A stretch of DNA of 64,000 bases from Stagnihabitans tardus (GTDB taxonomy: Bacteria > Pseudomonadota > Alphaproteobacteria > Rhodobacterales > Rhodobacteraceae), in NCBI RefSeq assembly GCF_009925085.1, contig NZ_JAABNR010000005.1, positions 124,001 through 188,000 of the forward strand, written 5' to 3'. The notes under the pieces were generated by a model. It did no database searches. It had not been told where the DNA came from and saw nothing but the letters and a program-made list of their open reading frames with translations. The position numbers were made by a program, and so were the translations under genes. Positions 1 to 7,552 of this stretch are shown here, piece after piece. How positions within the stretch are numbered: position 1 is the stretch's first letter; the number at the start of each line of letters is the position of its first letter.

Positions 1-683
1 AACCGGCCCGAGGCCATGCCGGTGATGAAGCGCCGCAGCGGTTCAAGCTTCTGCATGCCGATGACGCTGTCATAATCCCCGCACATGCCCGCATCGGTCA
101 GGTAGCCCGTGCCCTTGGCCAGGATCATCGCATCGGCGGTGGCGACATGGGTATGGGTCCCCACGACCAGGCTCGCCTGTCCATCGACCCAATGCCCCAT
201 GGCCATCTTCTCGGAGGTCGCCTCGGCGTGGATCTCCACGACCGAAGCCTGGACCGCGCCGCCATGGGTCTTCAGGACCTCTGACACCGCCGAGAAAGGA
301 TCGTCGAAGGGGCGTTTCATGAAGACCTGGCCCAGGACCTGGGTGACCAGCACCCGGCGACCCTGGGTCGCCTCGAAGACCCGCGCCCCCTTGCCCGGGG
401 CGACCTTGGAGAAATTCAGCGGCCGGATGATGCGGGGCTCCTGTTCGATGAACTGGAACATGTCCTTCTGGTCGAAGGCATGGTCCCCCAGCGTCACGCA
501 ATCGGCGCCAGCGGCCAGGATGCCGCGCGCATGCTCGGCCGTGAGCCCCGCGCCATTGGAGGCATTCTCGCCGTTGACCACGACGAAATCGAGCCCCCAG
601 TCGCTGCGGAGCTTGGGAAGGCGGTCGGTGATGGCCACCCGCCCGGTTTTGCCGACGACATCGCCGAGGAAAAGGATACGCAT
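1..683 (-). CDS. YmdB-type (TIGR00282) metallophosphoesterase, 3' end outside window
   Basis: Translation from ATG at 683 gives MRILFLGDVVGKTGR and continues without a stop to base 1, so about 227 N-terminal residues are visible and the C-terminus is missing. Metal-binding signatures of the calcineurin-like YmdB family are present in order: GDVVGKTGR (residues 7-15), NGENASNG, TLGDHAFDQ and GTHTHVATAD near the C-terminal edge. The family hydrolyses cyclic nucleotides or phosphodiesters in the cytoplasm. The third motif reads GDH where the Bacillus YmdB motif, from memory, is GNH; I do not know whether this is lineage-typical. The 125-base space between this gene and the epimerase gene that precedes it on the same strand carries a dispersed repeat, so the two are probably separate transcripts. 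Confidence 0.85.
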   Translation of the reverse strand, partial: MRILFLGDVVGKTGRVAITDRLPKLRSDWGLDFVVVNGENASNGAGLTAEHARGILAAGADCVTLGDHAFDQKDMFQFIEQEPRIIRPLNFSKVAPGKGARVFEATQGRRVLVTQVLGQVFMKRPFDDPFSAVSEVLKTHGGAVQASVVEIHAEATSEKMAMGHWVDGQASLVVGTHTHVATADAMILAKGTGYLTDAGMCGDYDSVIGMQKLEPLRRFITGMASGR

Positions 684-747
684 GGGCCTGCGTTACCCTT
701 TGGGGCGCCTTGGCGCAATCCTGAACGCGACCTCTGGTGTCGGCCGC

Positions 748-804
748 TGGAGGGGCCGCCTGCCCCTCCAGACCTCCCCGGGGATATTTGGGTCAGTATG
801 AAAG
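748..804 (+). repeat. Dispersed hairpin + GATATTTGGG element, copy 1
   Basis: A perfect 8-bp stem (TGGAGGGG/CCCCTCCA, 748-770) is followed by GGGATATTTGGG and TCAGTATGAAAG (781-804). The same layout recurs near 4.3, 5.2, 7.5, 19.8 and 33.4 kb. It lies just past the stop of the epimerase gene. The hairpin could act as a terminator, although here the conserved tail points against that gene's direction. Confidence 0.75.
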
Positions 805-808
805 AGGC

Positions 809-1738
809 TCAGAGGCCGCCGGGCAGGGCGGTCAGGGCCTCGATCACGGCTTGCAGGGAGGTGTGGCGGGGCTGGTAGCCGATCAGGCGGCGGGCCTTGT
901 CGATCGCGTGACAGGGGGAGCGGGCGATGTGCTCCCAGGTGGCCTCGGCATCCTCGGGGCTCTGGCTCTTGGCCCAGGTCTCGAAGGGGGCGAAGCTCAG
1001 CGCGGGTTCGTGGCCGAAGTGGCGGTAAAGCGCCTCGGCATAGTGGCGGAGGTTCAGGGCTGCGGGGGAAACGGCGTTGAAGGATTCCCCCACGGCGGTG
1101 CTCCAATGGGTCAGGGCGCCCAGGACGGCCTGGGCCACATCCTCGGCATGGACATGGTGGACGGTCTCCAGGCCGAAGTTCGGCAGGGTCAGCGGGCGGC
1201 CAGCGGCGATGTCGCGGAAGACCTGAGGGTTGAAATTGCCCGCCGGGTTCAGAGGCACCCAGCCGGGGCCCACGATATGGCCGGGGCGGATGACGGTGGC
1301 GGGCAGGCCGCCCTTGCGGGCCTCGGTCAGGATCAGGTCCTCCAGCAGGCTTTTCTGGATGCCGTAATCGCCGAAGGGCTGGCGGGGGTCTTCCTCGCGC
1401 GTGGGGGAGGGGCCGGGGCGGCCATGGACCCAGATCGTGCCGATATGGATCAGGTGGGTGATGCGTCCCCGCAGCGCCTGGGCCAGGGCTTCATGCTGGG
1501 CCGGGGTGAAGCAGATCATGTCGATGACCGCATCCGGGGTTGTGGCGGCCACGGAATCGGCGAAATCCGGGGCCGCGCGGTTCATCGTCACCTGGGTGAC
1601 CTGGTCCCAGGCGCGGTGGGGCAGGTAGGGCCGCGACTGGCCGCGCGTCACATTGGTGACCTGGTGGCCCGCCTGGACCAGCATGGGCACGAGGTAAGTT
1701 CCCACATGGCCCGCCCCGCCGATGATCGTGATGCGCAT
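809..1738 (-). CDS. NAD-dependent epimerase/dehydratase family protein
   Basis: This 309-residue protein starts MRITIIGGAGHVGTYL. The N-terminal GGAGHVG is the Rossmann NAD(P)-binding glycine motif of extended short-chain dehydrogenases. The body (MICFTPAQHEAL, IHIGTIWVHG, VIRPGHIVGPGW) matches sugar-epimerase-like proteins, with a substrate-binding domain in the C-terminal half. An upstream in-frame ATG exists, but it adds six residues before the conserved Rossmann strand, so 1738 is preferred. The gene is divergent from the DEXH helicase with 47 bases between starts. Substrate cannot be deduced. It is not obviously part of a polysaccharide cluster. Confidence 0.8.
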   Translation of the reverse strand: MRITIIGGAGHVGTYLVPMLVQAGHQVTNVTRGQSRPYLPHRAWDQVTQVTMNRAAPDFADSVAATTPDAVIDMICFTPAQHEALAQALRGRITHLIHIGTIWVHGRPGPSPTREEDPRQPFGDYGIQKSLLEDLILTEARKGGLPATVIRPGHIVGPGWVPLNPAGNFNPQVFRDIAAGRPLTLPNFGLETVHHVHAEDVAQAVLGALTHWSTAVGESFNAVSPAALNLRHYAEALYRHFGHEPALSFAPFETWAKSQSPEDAEATWEHIARSPCHAIDKARRLIGYQPRHTSLQAVIEALTALPGGL

Positions 1739-1785
1739 GACTGTCTCCCATTGCACGGGCTGTTCCCGGCACTATCCTTGGCCCC

Positions 1786-4158
1786 ATGACGCTGTTGCCG
1801 CAAGCCTTGACGGAGTGGTTCCAGGCCCAGGGCTGGGCCTTGCATCCCCATCAGCTTCAGATGCTGGACCGGGCGGGGGAGGCCTCCACCCTGCTCATCG
1901 CGCCGACCGGGGGCGGCAAGACCCTGGCGGGCTTCCTGCCGACGCTGGCCGAGCTTGGGGCCGCGCCCGCCAAGGGGCTCCATACGCTCTATATCTCGCC
2001 CCTGAAGGCCCTGACCTCGGATATCCGCCGCAACCTTGGCCGCCCGGTGGAGGGCGCGGGGCTGGCGATCCGGATCGAGGACCGGACCGGCGACACCGGC
2101 TATACCCAGCGCAGGCGGCAGAGGGCGGATCCGCCGCATATATTGCTGACGACGCCGGAAAGCCTCGCGCTTTTGCTGACCTATGAGGATGCGCCGCGCA
2201 TCTTTGCGGGGCTCCAAAGGGTCATCGTGGACGAGATCCATGCCCTGGCCGAAAGCAAGCGCGGCGATCAGCTGATGCTGCAGCTGGCGCGGTTGCAGGC
2301 GATGAACCCGGGGCTGCGGCGGGTCGGGCTCTCGGCCACGGTGGAGGATCCCGGCGCGCTGGCCGCCTGGCTCGGCGCGGGGACCGGGGTGCTGATGGCC
2401 GATCCGGGGCCGGAGCCCGATATCTCGATGCTGGAGGCGGGCGATCCGCCCTGGGCCGGGGGCGGGGCGGCCTATGCCATTCCGGCGGTGCTGGAAGAGG
2501 TCAAGCGCCACCGCACGACGCTGATCTTCCACAACACCCGCGCCCAGGCCGAGATCTTCTTCCGCAACCTCTGGATGGCCAATGACACGGACCTGCCCAT
2601 CGGCATCCACCATGGCTCCCTCTCCCGCGAGCAGCGCGAGCGGGTCGAGGCCGCGATGGCGGCGGGTGCCCTGCGGGCGGTGGTCTGCACCGGGTCTCTG
2701 GACCTTGGCATCGACTGGGGCGACGTGGACCTGGTGATCCAGGTCGGCGCGCCCAAGAACGTCAAGCGGCTGGTGCAGCGGATCGGGCGGGCGAACCATC
2801 GTTACAACGCGCCCTCCAAGGCTCTGCTGGTGCCGGCCAACCGGATGGAGGTCGTGGAATGCAAGGCGGCGCTGGAGGCCGTGAAGGCCCGCGACCTCGA
2901 TGGCGAGCCGAGGGGGCGGGGGCCGAGGGATGTGCTCTGCCAGCATATCCTGGCCACGGCTTGCGCGGGCGGCTTCGACGCCGGGGCGCTTTATGCCGAG
3001 GTCGCCTCGGTCGGGGCCTATGCCGACCTGACGCGGGCCGAGTTCGACGCCTGCCTCGATTTCGTGGCCACCGGGGGCTATGCGCTGCGGGCCTATGACC
3101 GCTGGCAAAGGCTGATGCTGCGCGGCGGGCTTTGGACCCTGCGCGACCCCCGCGCGGCCGCGGTGATCCGGCAGAACCTGGGCACGATCATCGAGGTCGA
3201 GACGCTGAAGGTCTCGCTGAAAGGCCGGGGCGCGCCCCTGGGCGAGATCGAGGAGAGCTTCGCCGCCACCCTGACCCCCGGCGATACCTTCCTGATCGGC
3301 GGCGAGGTCGTGCGGTTCCACGGGCTCCGCGAAATGACCGTCGAAGTGACGCGCGACCCCGGGAGGCCCCCCAAGGTCGCGGTCTTCAATGGGACGAAGT
3401 TCGCGACCTCGACCCAGCTTTCGGACCGCATCCTGCGGATGTTCCAGGAGCCCCTGGACCTGCCGCACCACACCTCCGACTGGCTGAACCTCCAGCGCGA
3501 GGTCAGCCAGTTGCCGCGCCCGGACCGGCTCTTGATGGAGAGCTTTCCCCATGACGGGCGCGAGCACCTCTGTGTCTATGGCTTTGCCGGGCGGAATGCG
3601 CAGCAGACCCTGGGGCTCTTGCTGACCAAGGAGATGGAGGCCCTGAGCCTCGCCCCCCTGGGCTTCGTCGCCACCGATTACGCGACGCTGATCTGGGGGC
3701 TGGAGCCGGTGCGGGGCTTCGCGCTTGACCGCGCGCGCCTGCGCGAGGGGGTGGAGACCTGGCTGGCAGGCAACGCCGTGATGAAGCGGACCTTCCGAAA
3801 CGTGGCCATCGTGGCCGGCCTGATCGAGCGCAGCCACCAGGGGCGGCGGAAATCCGGGCGGCAGGCGACCTTTTCCAGCGACATCCTTTACGACACGCTG
3901 CGGCGCTTTGATCCCGGCCATCTGCTCCTGGAAATCACGCGGGAAGAGGCCATGCGCGGCCTCGTCGACTTCGGCCGGATCGAGGCGCTTCTGGACCGGG
4001 TCGGCGACCGGGTGGATTTCCGGCGGCTGGACCGGGTCTCCCCCCTGGCCGCGCCCCTGATGCTGGAGCCGGGAAAGGTCCCGATCCATGGCCAGGCCCG
4101 CGAGAGGCTGGCCGAGGATGCCGCCCGCGAGATGCTGCGGGCGGCGGGGCTGGGCTAG
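1786..4158 (+). CDS. Ligase-associated DNA damage response DEXH-box helicase (Lhr-like)
   Basis: A 790-residue superfamily 2 helicase. Motif I is APTGGGKT (residues 39-46), motif II is DEIH (149-152), motif III is SAT (183-185) and motif VI is QRIGRANHR. The length and the winged-helix/Lhr-core-like C-terminal half match the helicase of the ligase-associated repair module, which normally groups an ATP-dependent DNA ligase, an MBL-fold exonuclease, this helicase and PdeM. PdeM follows on the same strand, which supports the assignment. The ligase and exonuclease are not next to it: the upstream neighbour is a divergent epimerase. The 389-base gap to pdeM is unusually large for this module and contains a repeat element. 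Confidence 0.9.
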   Translation: MTLLPQALTEWFQAQGWALHPHQLQMLDRAGEASTLLIAPTGGGKTLAGFLPTLAELGAAPAKGLHTLYISPLKALTSDIRRNLGRPVEGAGLAIRIEDRTGDTGYTQRRRQRADPPHILLTTPESLALLLTYEDAPRIFAGLQRVIVDEIHALAESKRGDQLMLQLARLQAMNPGLRRVGLSATVEDPGALAAWLGAGTGVLMADPGPEPDISMLEAGDPPWAGGGAAYAIPAVLEEVKRHRTTLIFHNTRAQAEIFFRNLWMANDTDLPIGIHHGSLSREQRERVEAAMAAGALRAVVCTGSLDLGIDWGDVDLVIQVGAPKNVKRLVQRIGRANHRYNAPSKALLVPANRMEVVECKAALEAVKARDLDGEPRGRGPRDVLCQHILATACAGGFDAGALYAEVASVGAYADLTRAEFDACLDFVATGGYALRAYDRWQRLMLRGGLWTLRDPRAAAVIRQNLGTIIEVETLKVSLKGRGAPLGEIEESFAATLTPGDTFLIGGEVVRFHGLREMTVEVTRDPGRPPKVAVFNGTKFATSTQLSDRILRMFQEPLDLPHHTSDWLNLQREVSQLPRPDRLLMESFPHDGREHLCVYGFAGRNAQQTLGLLLTKEMEALSLAPLGFVATDYATLIWGLEPVRGFALDRARLREGVETWLAGNAVMKRTFRNVAIVAGLIERSHQGRRKSGRQATFSSDILYDTLRRFDPGHLLLEITREEAMRGLVDFGRIEALLDRVGDRVDFRRLDRVSPLAAPLMLEPGKVPIHGQARERLAEDAAREMLRAAGLG

Positions 4159-4547
4159 GCTTGCACGCGTGCAAGGGAGCGCAAGCCCTTGACCTTAAAA
4201 GGGTATTCCTGAGCGGTTAGGAGGTTGTTAACCACGGTCGCGCCCGGGGCCGCGCTTGGAGGGGGGCTGTCTGCCCCCCGAGGCTTCGCCTCCCCCCCGA
4301 GGATATTTGGGCCAATGTGAAAGACGTGAAGGGGCCAGGGCGGTGCTTTGGGCGGTATGCGGAGGCCTGGGGGGCTTGGAGCGGTGTTCGGGGCGTGGCA
4401 GGCGCAGGGGGCGCTTCGGGCGGTAGTCCGTGGGTCTGGCGGCTGGGCGTTGCGCTTGGGTTCCCCGGAGCGCGGTGCCAGGGTCTCGGAGGGGCTCCGG
4501 CCGATTGGGGGCTTGCCTTTTCCGGGTCTCGGGGCAAAAGCCAAGGG
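4159..4547 (+). other. Non-coding gap between helicase and pdeM
   Basis: No credible gene. The stretch begins with AT-richer sequence around 4197-4235, then the dispersed element (4261-4323), then about 220 bases of G-rich sequence with no motif I can name. It may hold a separate promoter for pdeM. Confidence 0.5.
4261..4323 (+). repeat. Dispersed hairpin + GATATTTGGG element, copy 2
   Basis: Two consecutive hairpins, a G6/C6 stem at 4261-4279 and GAGGC-TTC-GCCTC at 4280-4292, are followed by GAGGATATTTGGG and CCAATGTGAAAG (4299-4323). It lies downstream of the helicase in the same orientation, so it may terminate that transcript. Confidence 0.8.
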
Positions 4548-5195
4548 ATGGATGGCTATTCCTTTTCCCTTGCAGGTGTCGGGCTGATGGCCCTGCCCTC
4601 GGGCGCCCTCTGGTGGCCGGAGGCGGGGCTTCTGACCGTCTCGGACCTGCATTTCGGCAAGTCCGAGCGGCTGGCGCGGCGGGGGGGCAGCCTCTTGCCG
4701 CCCTATGAGACCCAGGCGACGCTGACCAAGCTGGACGGCGACCTCGAGGCCACGGGGGCGGGCCAGGTCATCTGCCTCGGCGACAGTTTCGACGACCTGG
4801 CCTCGGAGGGCGCCATGGAGGAGAGTTGCCGACTCTGGCTTCTGCGGCTGATGGCGGGGCGGGTCTGGACCTGGGTCGAGGGCAACCATGATCCCGGACC
4901 CCTGGCGCTGCCGGGGGCGCATCGGGGGGAAGTGGCGCTGGGGCCGCTGGTCTTCCGGCATATCTGCACGGGGGCGGCGGGGGAGGTCTCGGGCCATTAC
5001 CACCCGAAAGCGCGCCTGCCGGGCAAGGTGGCGCCCTGTTTCCTGGTCGACAAGGAAAGGGTGATCCTGCCCGCCTATGGCACCTATACCGGGGGCCTGT
5101 GGAGCGACGCGCCCGAGCTCCAGGCGCTCATGGCCCCTGACGCCCTGGCCGTGCTCACCGGAACCAAATGCCTCATCCGCCCGATGCGCGGCTAG
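4548..5195 (+). CDS. pdeM: Ligase-associated DNA damage response endonuclease PdeM
   Basis: A 215-residue calcineurin-fold metallophosphoesterase. Metal-binding motifs appear in order: SDLHFGKSER (first aspartate/histidine pair), GDSFDD, GNHDP and SGHYHPKA. The ALPSGALWWP opening and the SDLHFGKSERLARRGG block are characteristic of PdeM, the nuclease partner of the DEXH helicase encoded upstream. The start at 4548 was chosen because MDGYSFSL reproduces the usual PdeM N-terminus; upstream codons have no family similarity. The gene is convergent with folD, 144 bases away across paired hairpins. Confidence 0.9.
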   Translation: MDGYSFSLAGVGLMALPSGALWWPEAGLLTVSDLHFGKSERLARRGGSLLPPYETQATLTKLDGDLEATGAGQVICLGDSFDDLASEGAMEESCRLWLLRLMAGRVWTWVEGNHDPGPLALPGAHRGEVALGPLVFRHICTGAAGEVSGHYHPKARLPGKVAPCFLVDKERVILPAYGTYTGGLWSDAPELQALMAPDALAVLTGTKCLIRPMRG

Positions 5196-5198
5196 GCC

Positions 5199-5284
5199 CT
5201 TTCAACTTGGCCCAAATACTCACGGGGTTTCCAAAGGGGAGCGTGCTCCCCTTTGGGCGGGGGTGCGGGGGCGGCAGCCCCCGC
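5199..5284 (-). repeat. Dispersed element, copy 3, with two strong hairpins (folD/pdeM terminator region)
   Basis: On the minus strand, downstream of folD, come GCGGGGGC-loop-GCCCCCGC (5265-5284), then a 12-bp stem CCAAAGGGGAGC/GCTCCCCTTTGG (5231-5256), then GTGAGTATTTGGGCC and AAGTTGAAAG (ending at 5199). It sits between two convergent genes. A bidirectional terminator role is likely. Confidence 0.75.
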
Positions 5285-5339
5285 CTTCGGGCGTGTCGCG
5301 GACCAGGGCGTCAGCCCGCAGGCTCGCGACGCGCAAGCT

Positions 5340-6224
5340 TCAGGCCGTCAGCCCCTTGGGCTCCGCCAGGCCATTCGACCGGCAGCAGGCGGTCAAGGTA
5401 TTGGCCAGAAGGCAAGCGATGGTCATGGGCCCCACGCCACCCGGCACCGGGGTGATGGCGCCCGCCACGGCGGCGGCGCTTTCGTAATGCACATCGCCCA
5501 CGATCTTGCCCTTGCCGTCGCGCTCGATCCGGTTGATGCCCACGTCGATCACCGTGGCCCCGGGCTTCACGAAATCGCCGGTGATCATCTCGGGACGGCC
5601 CACCGCCGCCACCAGGATATCCGCGCCCCGGCAGACCGCCGCCAGGTCCTTGGTGCGGCTATGCGCAATCGTCACCGTGCAGCTGTCGCCCAAGAGAAGC
5701 TGCGCCATGGGCTTGCCCACGATGTTCGACCGCCCCACGACCACCGCATTCAGCCCCGCGAGGCTCCCATGGTGATCGCGCAGCATCATCAGGCAGCCCA
5801 AGGGCGTGCAGGGCACCATGGACTTCTGCCCGGTCCCCAAAAGCCCCACATTCGAGATATGGAAGCCGTCCACATCCTTGGCCGGATCAATCCGGTTGAT
5901 CACCAGCTCGGAGTTCAGATGCCCCGGCAAGGGCAGCTGCACCAGGATGCCATGCACCGCTGGATCGGCGTTCAGCTTGTCGATCAGCGCCAGAAGATCG
6001 GCCTCCGAGGTCGCCGCATCCAGACGATGCTCGTAGGAGTTCATTCCCACTTCCACCGTCGAGGCATGCTTGTTCTTCACATAGACTTTCGAGGCCGGGT
6101 CTTCCCCCACCAGCACGACCGCGAGGCCCGGGACGATGCCCTTCTCCTTCAGGGCGGCCACATGGGTCGCCACCTCTGCGCGCACCTTGGCCGCAAAGGC
6201 CTTGCCGTCGATCACCTTGGTCAT
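5340..6224 (-). CDS. folD: FolD, bifunctional 5,10-methylene-THF dehydrogenase/cyclohydrolase
   Basis: A 294-residue full-length FolD that interconverts methylene-, methenyl- and 10-formyl-tetrahydrofolate with NADP. All catalytic residues of the E. coli enzyme are conserved: Tyr48 and Lys52 in YVKNK, Gln96 in QLPLPG and Asp119 in DVDGF. The Rossmann segment [11 protein letters not shown] and the C-terminal [10 protein letters not shown] signature are intact. It lies 39 bases downstream of a second folD copy on the same strand and ends the fhs-proximal C1-folate group. This is the copy expected to carry both activities. Confidence 0.96.
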   Translation of the reverse strand: MTKVIDGKAFAAKVRAEVATHVAALKEKGIVPGLAVVLVGEDPASKVYVKNKHASTVEVGMNSYEHRLDAATSEADLLALIDKLNADPAVHGILVQLPLPGHLNSELVINRIDPAKDVDGFHISNVGLLGTGQKSMVPCTPLGCLMMLRDHHGSLAGLNAVVVGRSNIVGKPMAQLLLGDSCTVTIAHSRTKDLAAVCRGADILVAAVGRPEMITGDFVKPGATVIDVGINRIERDGKGKIVGDVHYESAAAVAGAITPVPGGVGPMTIACLLANTLTACCRSNGLAEPKGLTA

Positions 6225-6263
6225 GTCTTCCTCCGTCTGGGCCCGATGGGCTCTCGTTCTGGT

Positions 6264-7139
6264 TCAGGCGGAGGCAAAGGCCGCCGCGTAGTGGTCTTTT
6301 TGCATCTTGGTCGCAAGGACCGCATTCTTCATCAGGATGGCCACCGTCACCGGCCCCACCCCGCCCGGAACCGGGGTGATCCAGCCCGCCACCTCGGCAC
6401 AAGAGGCGAAATCGGCGTCGCCCACCGTCCGCCCCTCAACCCGGTTGATCCCGATGTCGATCAGCGCCGCGCCCGGCTTCAGCATGGCGCCCGTCACCAG
6501 GCCCGGCTTGCCCACGGCCACGAAAACCGCATCCGCGGCGCGGGAATGGACCGCCACTTGCCGCGTCATGTGATGGCAGACCGTGACCGTCGCCCCGAGC
6601 CCCATCATCAGGAAGGCGATCGGCTTGCCCACGATCTCGGAATGGCCAATGACGCAGACTTCCAGCCCATCGACCTTCAGGGGCAGGGTCTTCAATATCT
6701 CGACCGCGGCAACGGCGGTGCAGGGGCCCAAGGCCAGGTCGTTGTAGACGATGTTCCCGATCGAGGAGGGATGCATCCCCTCCACATCCTTCAAGGGATG
6801 CACTGCCTTCTGCAGCGTCTTGACCGGGATATGGCCGGGCAGGGGGCGCTGGATGATGATGCCATTGACGCGCGGATCGGCGTTCAGACCCTGCAGAACC
6901 CCCACCAACTGCTCGAGACTGATCTCGGAGGGGTAATTGCGCGCCTCGAAAGCCACCCCGGCCGCCTCGGCCTGGCGGCTCTGGTTGCGCACATACAATT
7001 CCGCCGCCGCCACATCGCCGACCGAAATCGAGACCAGGCGCGGCTCCCAGCCCTGACCCGCAAGCCCCAGGGCTTCGGCCCGCGTTTCCGCCATCATCCT
7101 GGCGGCAATGGCTTTCCCGTCGATCAGCGTCGCCGTCAT
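6264..7139 (-). CDS. folD: FolD paralogue with substituted cyclohydrolase residues
   Basis: A 291-residue FolD-family protein, clearly diverged from its neighbour. The fold signatures are present ([21 protein letters not shown]), Tyr49 is kept (YVRNQ) and Gln97 is kept (IIQRPLPG). The catalytic lysine is glutamine (Gln53) and the DVDG aspartate is glutamate (Glu120 in DVEGMHP). From memory of work on the human homologue, replacing that lysine by glutamine removes cyclohydrolase but not dehydrogenase activity, so this copy could be dehydrogenase-only. Its ATG overlaps the stop of the chorismate-mutase-like gene (ATGA), so the two are translationally coupled. Confidence 0.88.
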   Translation of the reverse strand: MTATLIDGKAIAARMMAETRAEALGLAGQGWEPRLVSISVGDVAAAELYVRNQSRQAEAAGVAFEARNYPSEISLEQLVGVLQGLNADPRVNGIIIQRPLPGHIPVKTLQKAVHPLKDVEGMHPSSIGNIVYNDLALGPCTAVAAVEILKTLPLKVDGLEVCVIGHSEIVGKPIAFLMMGLGATVTVCHHMTRQVAVHSRAADAVFVAVGKPGLVTGAMLKPGAALIDIGINRVEGRTVGDADFASCAEVAGWITPVPGGVGPVTVAILMKNAVLATKMQKDHYAAAFASA

Positions 7140-7426
7140 ATTCCCAGCACTTTCTCTTCCCGCGCGATGGACCAGTCGATCACTTGGCGCCAGATCGCCT
7201 GATAGAGATCAGCATCCAAGCCGGCCGCGCGCGCATGATCGCCGACATTCATGACGACTTCCTCAACACGCGCCTCGATCCGTGCCGGCATGGCCAGGGG
7301 CCCCTTGATCTGCGCCGCCCGGTCGATATAGCCCGCGCGCTCGGCAAACAGCGCGACCAGCGCCGCATCCAGCCGGTCGATCTCGGCCCGGATCTCGGCC
7401 ATCGTCTTGCAATCCGCCGCTTTCAT
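7136..7426 (-). CDS. Chorismate mutase-like (AroQ-type) protein
   Basis: A 96-residue all-alpha AroQ-type protein. The opening EIRAEIDRLDAALVALFAER is the helix-1 signature of type II chorismate mutases and isochorismate-pyruvate lyases, followed by the RAAQIKG lysine segment and IEARVEEVV. The size fits a monofunctional enzyme. It overlaps folD2 by four bases and belongs to a C1-folate cluster rather than to aromatic amino acid genes. A link could be chorismate flux to p-aminobenzoate/folate, but that is inference. The enzyme class is fairly certain; the exact reaction is not. Confidence 0.8.
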   Translation of the reverse strand: MKAADCKTMAEIRAEIDRLDAALVALFAERAGYIDRAAQIKGPLAMPARIEARVEEVVMNVGDHARAAGLDADLYQAIWRQVIDWSIAREEKVLGI

Positions 7427-7484
7427 CGCAGCCCCCTTTTCCGTTCAGGCCCCAGATAGGCCAAGCAGGGCCCCCGGAAAAGGT

Positions 7485-7543
7485 CTTTCATTGGTCCAAA
7501 AATATCCCACGGAGGGGTCCGGGGAGGTGTGAAACCTCCCCGG
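7485..7543 (-). repeat. Dispersed element, copy 4 / fhs terminator
   Basis: Ten bases past the fhs stop is a perfect 10-bp hairpin (CCGGGGAGGT, loop, ACCTCCCCGG; 7519-7543). On the minus strand GGGATATTTTTGG and ACCAATGAAAG follow (7485-7508). The hairpin followed by an AT-rich tract is consistent with an intrinsic terminator for fhs. Confidence 0.75.
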
Positions 7544-7552
7544 GGTGTCCAC

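Noticed and set aside
1648-4089. An 813-codon open frame antisense to the DEXH helicase
   Set aside because: The sense strand encodes a full helicase with all motifs; the antisense product is Gln/Arg/His-rich with no family features. It is a by-product of high-GC codon use.
5253-7202. A 649-codon open frame antisense to both folD genes
   Set aside because: Low-complexity His/Arg/Asp-rich product; the opposite strand carries two complete FolD proteins.
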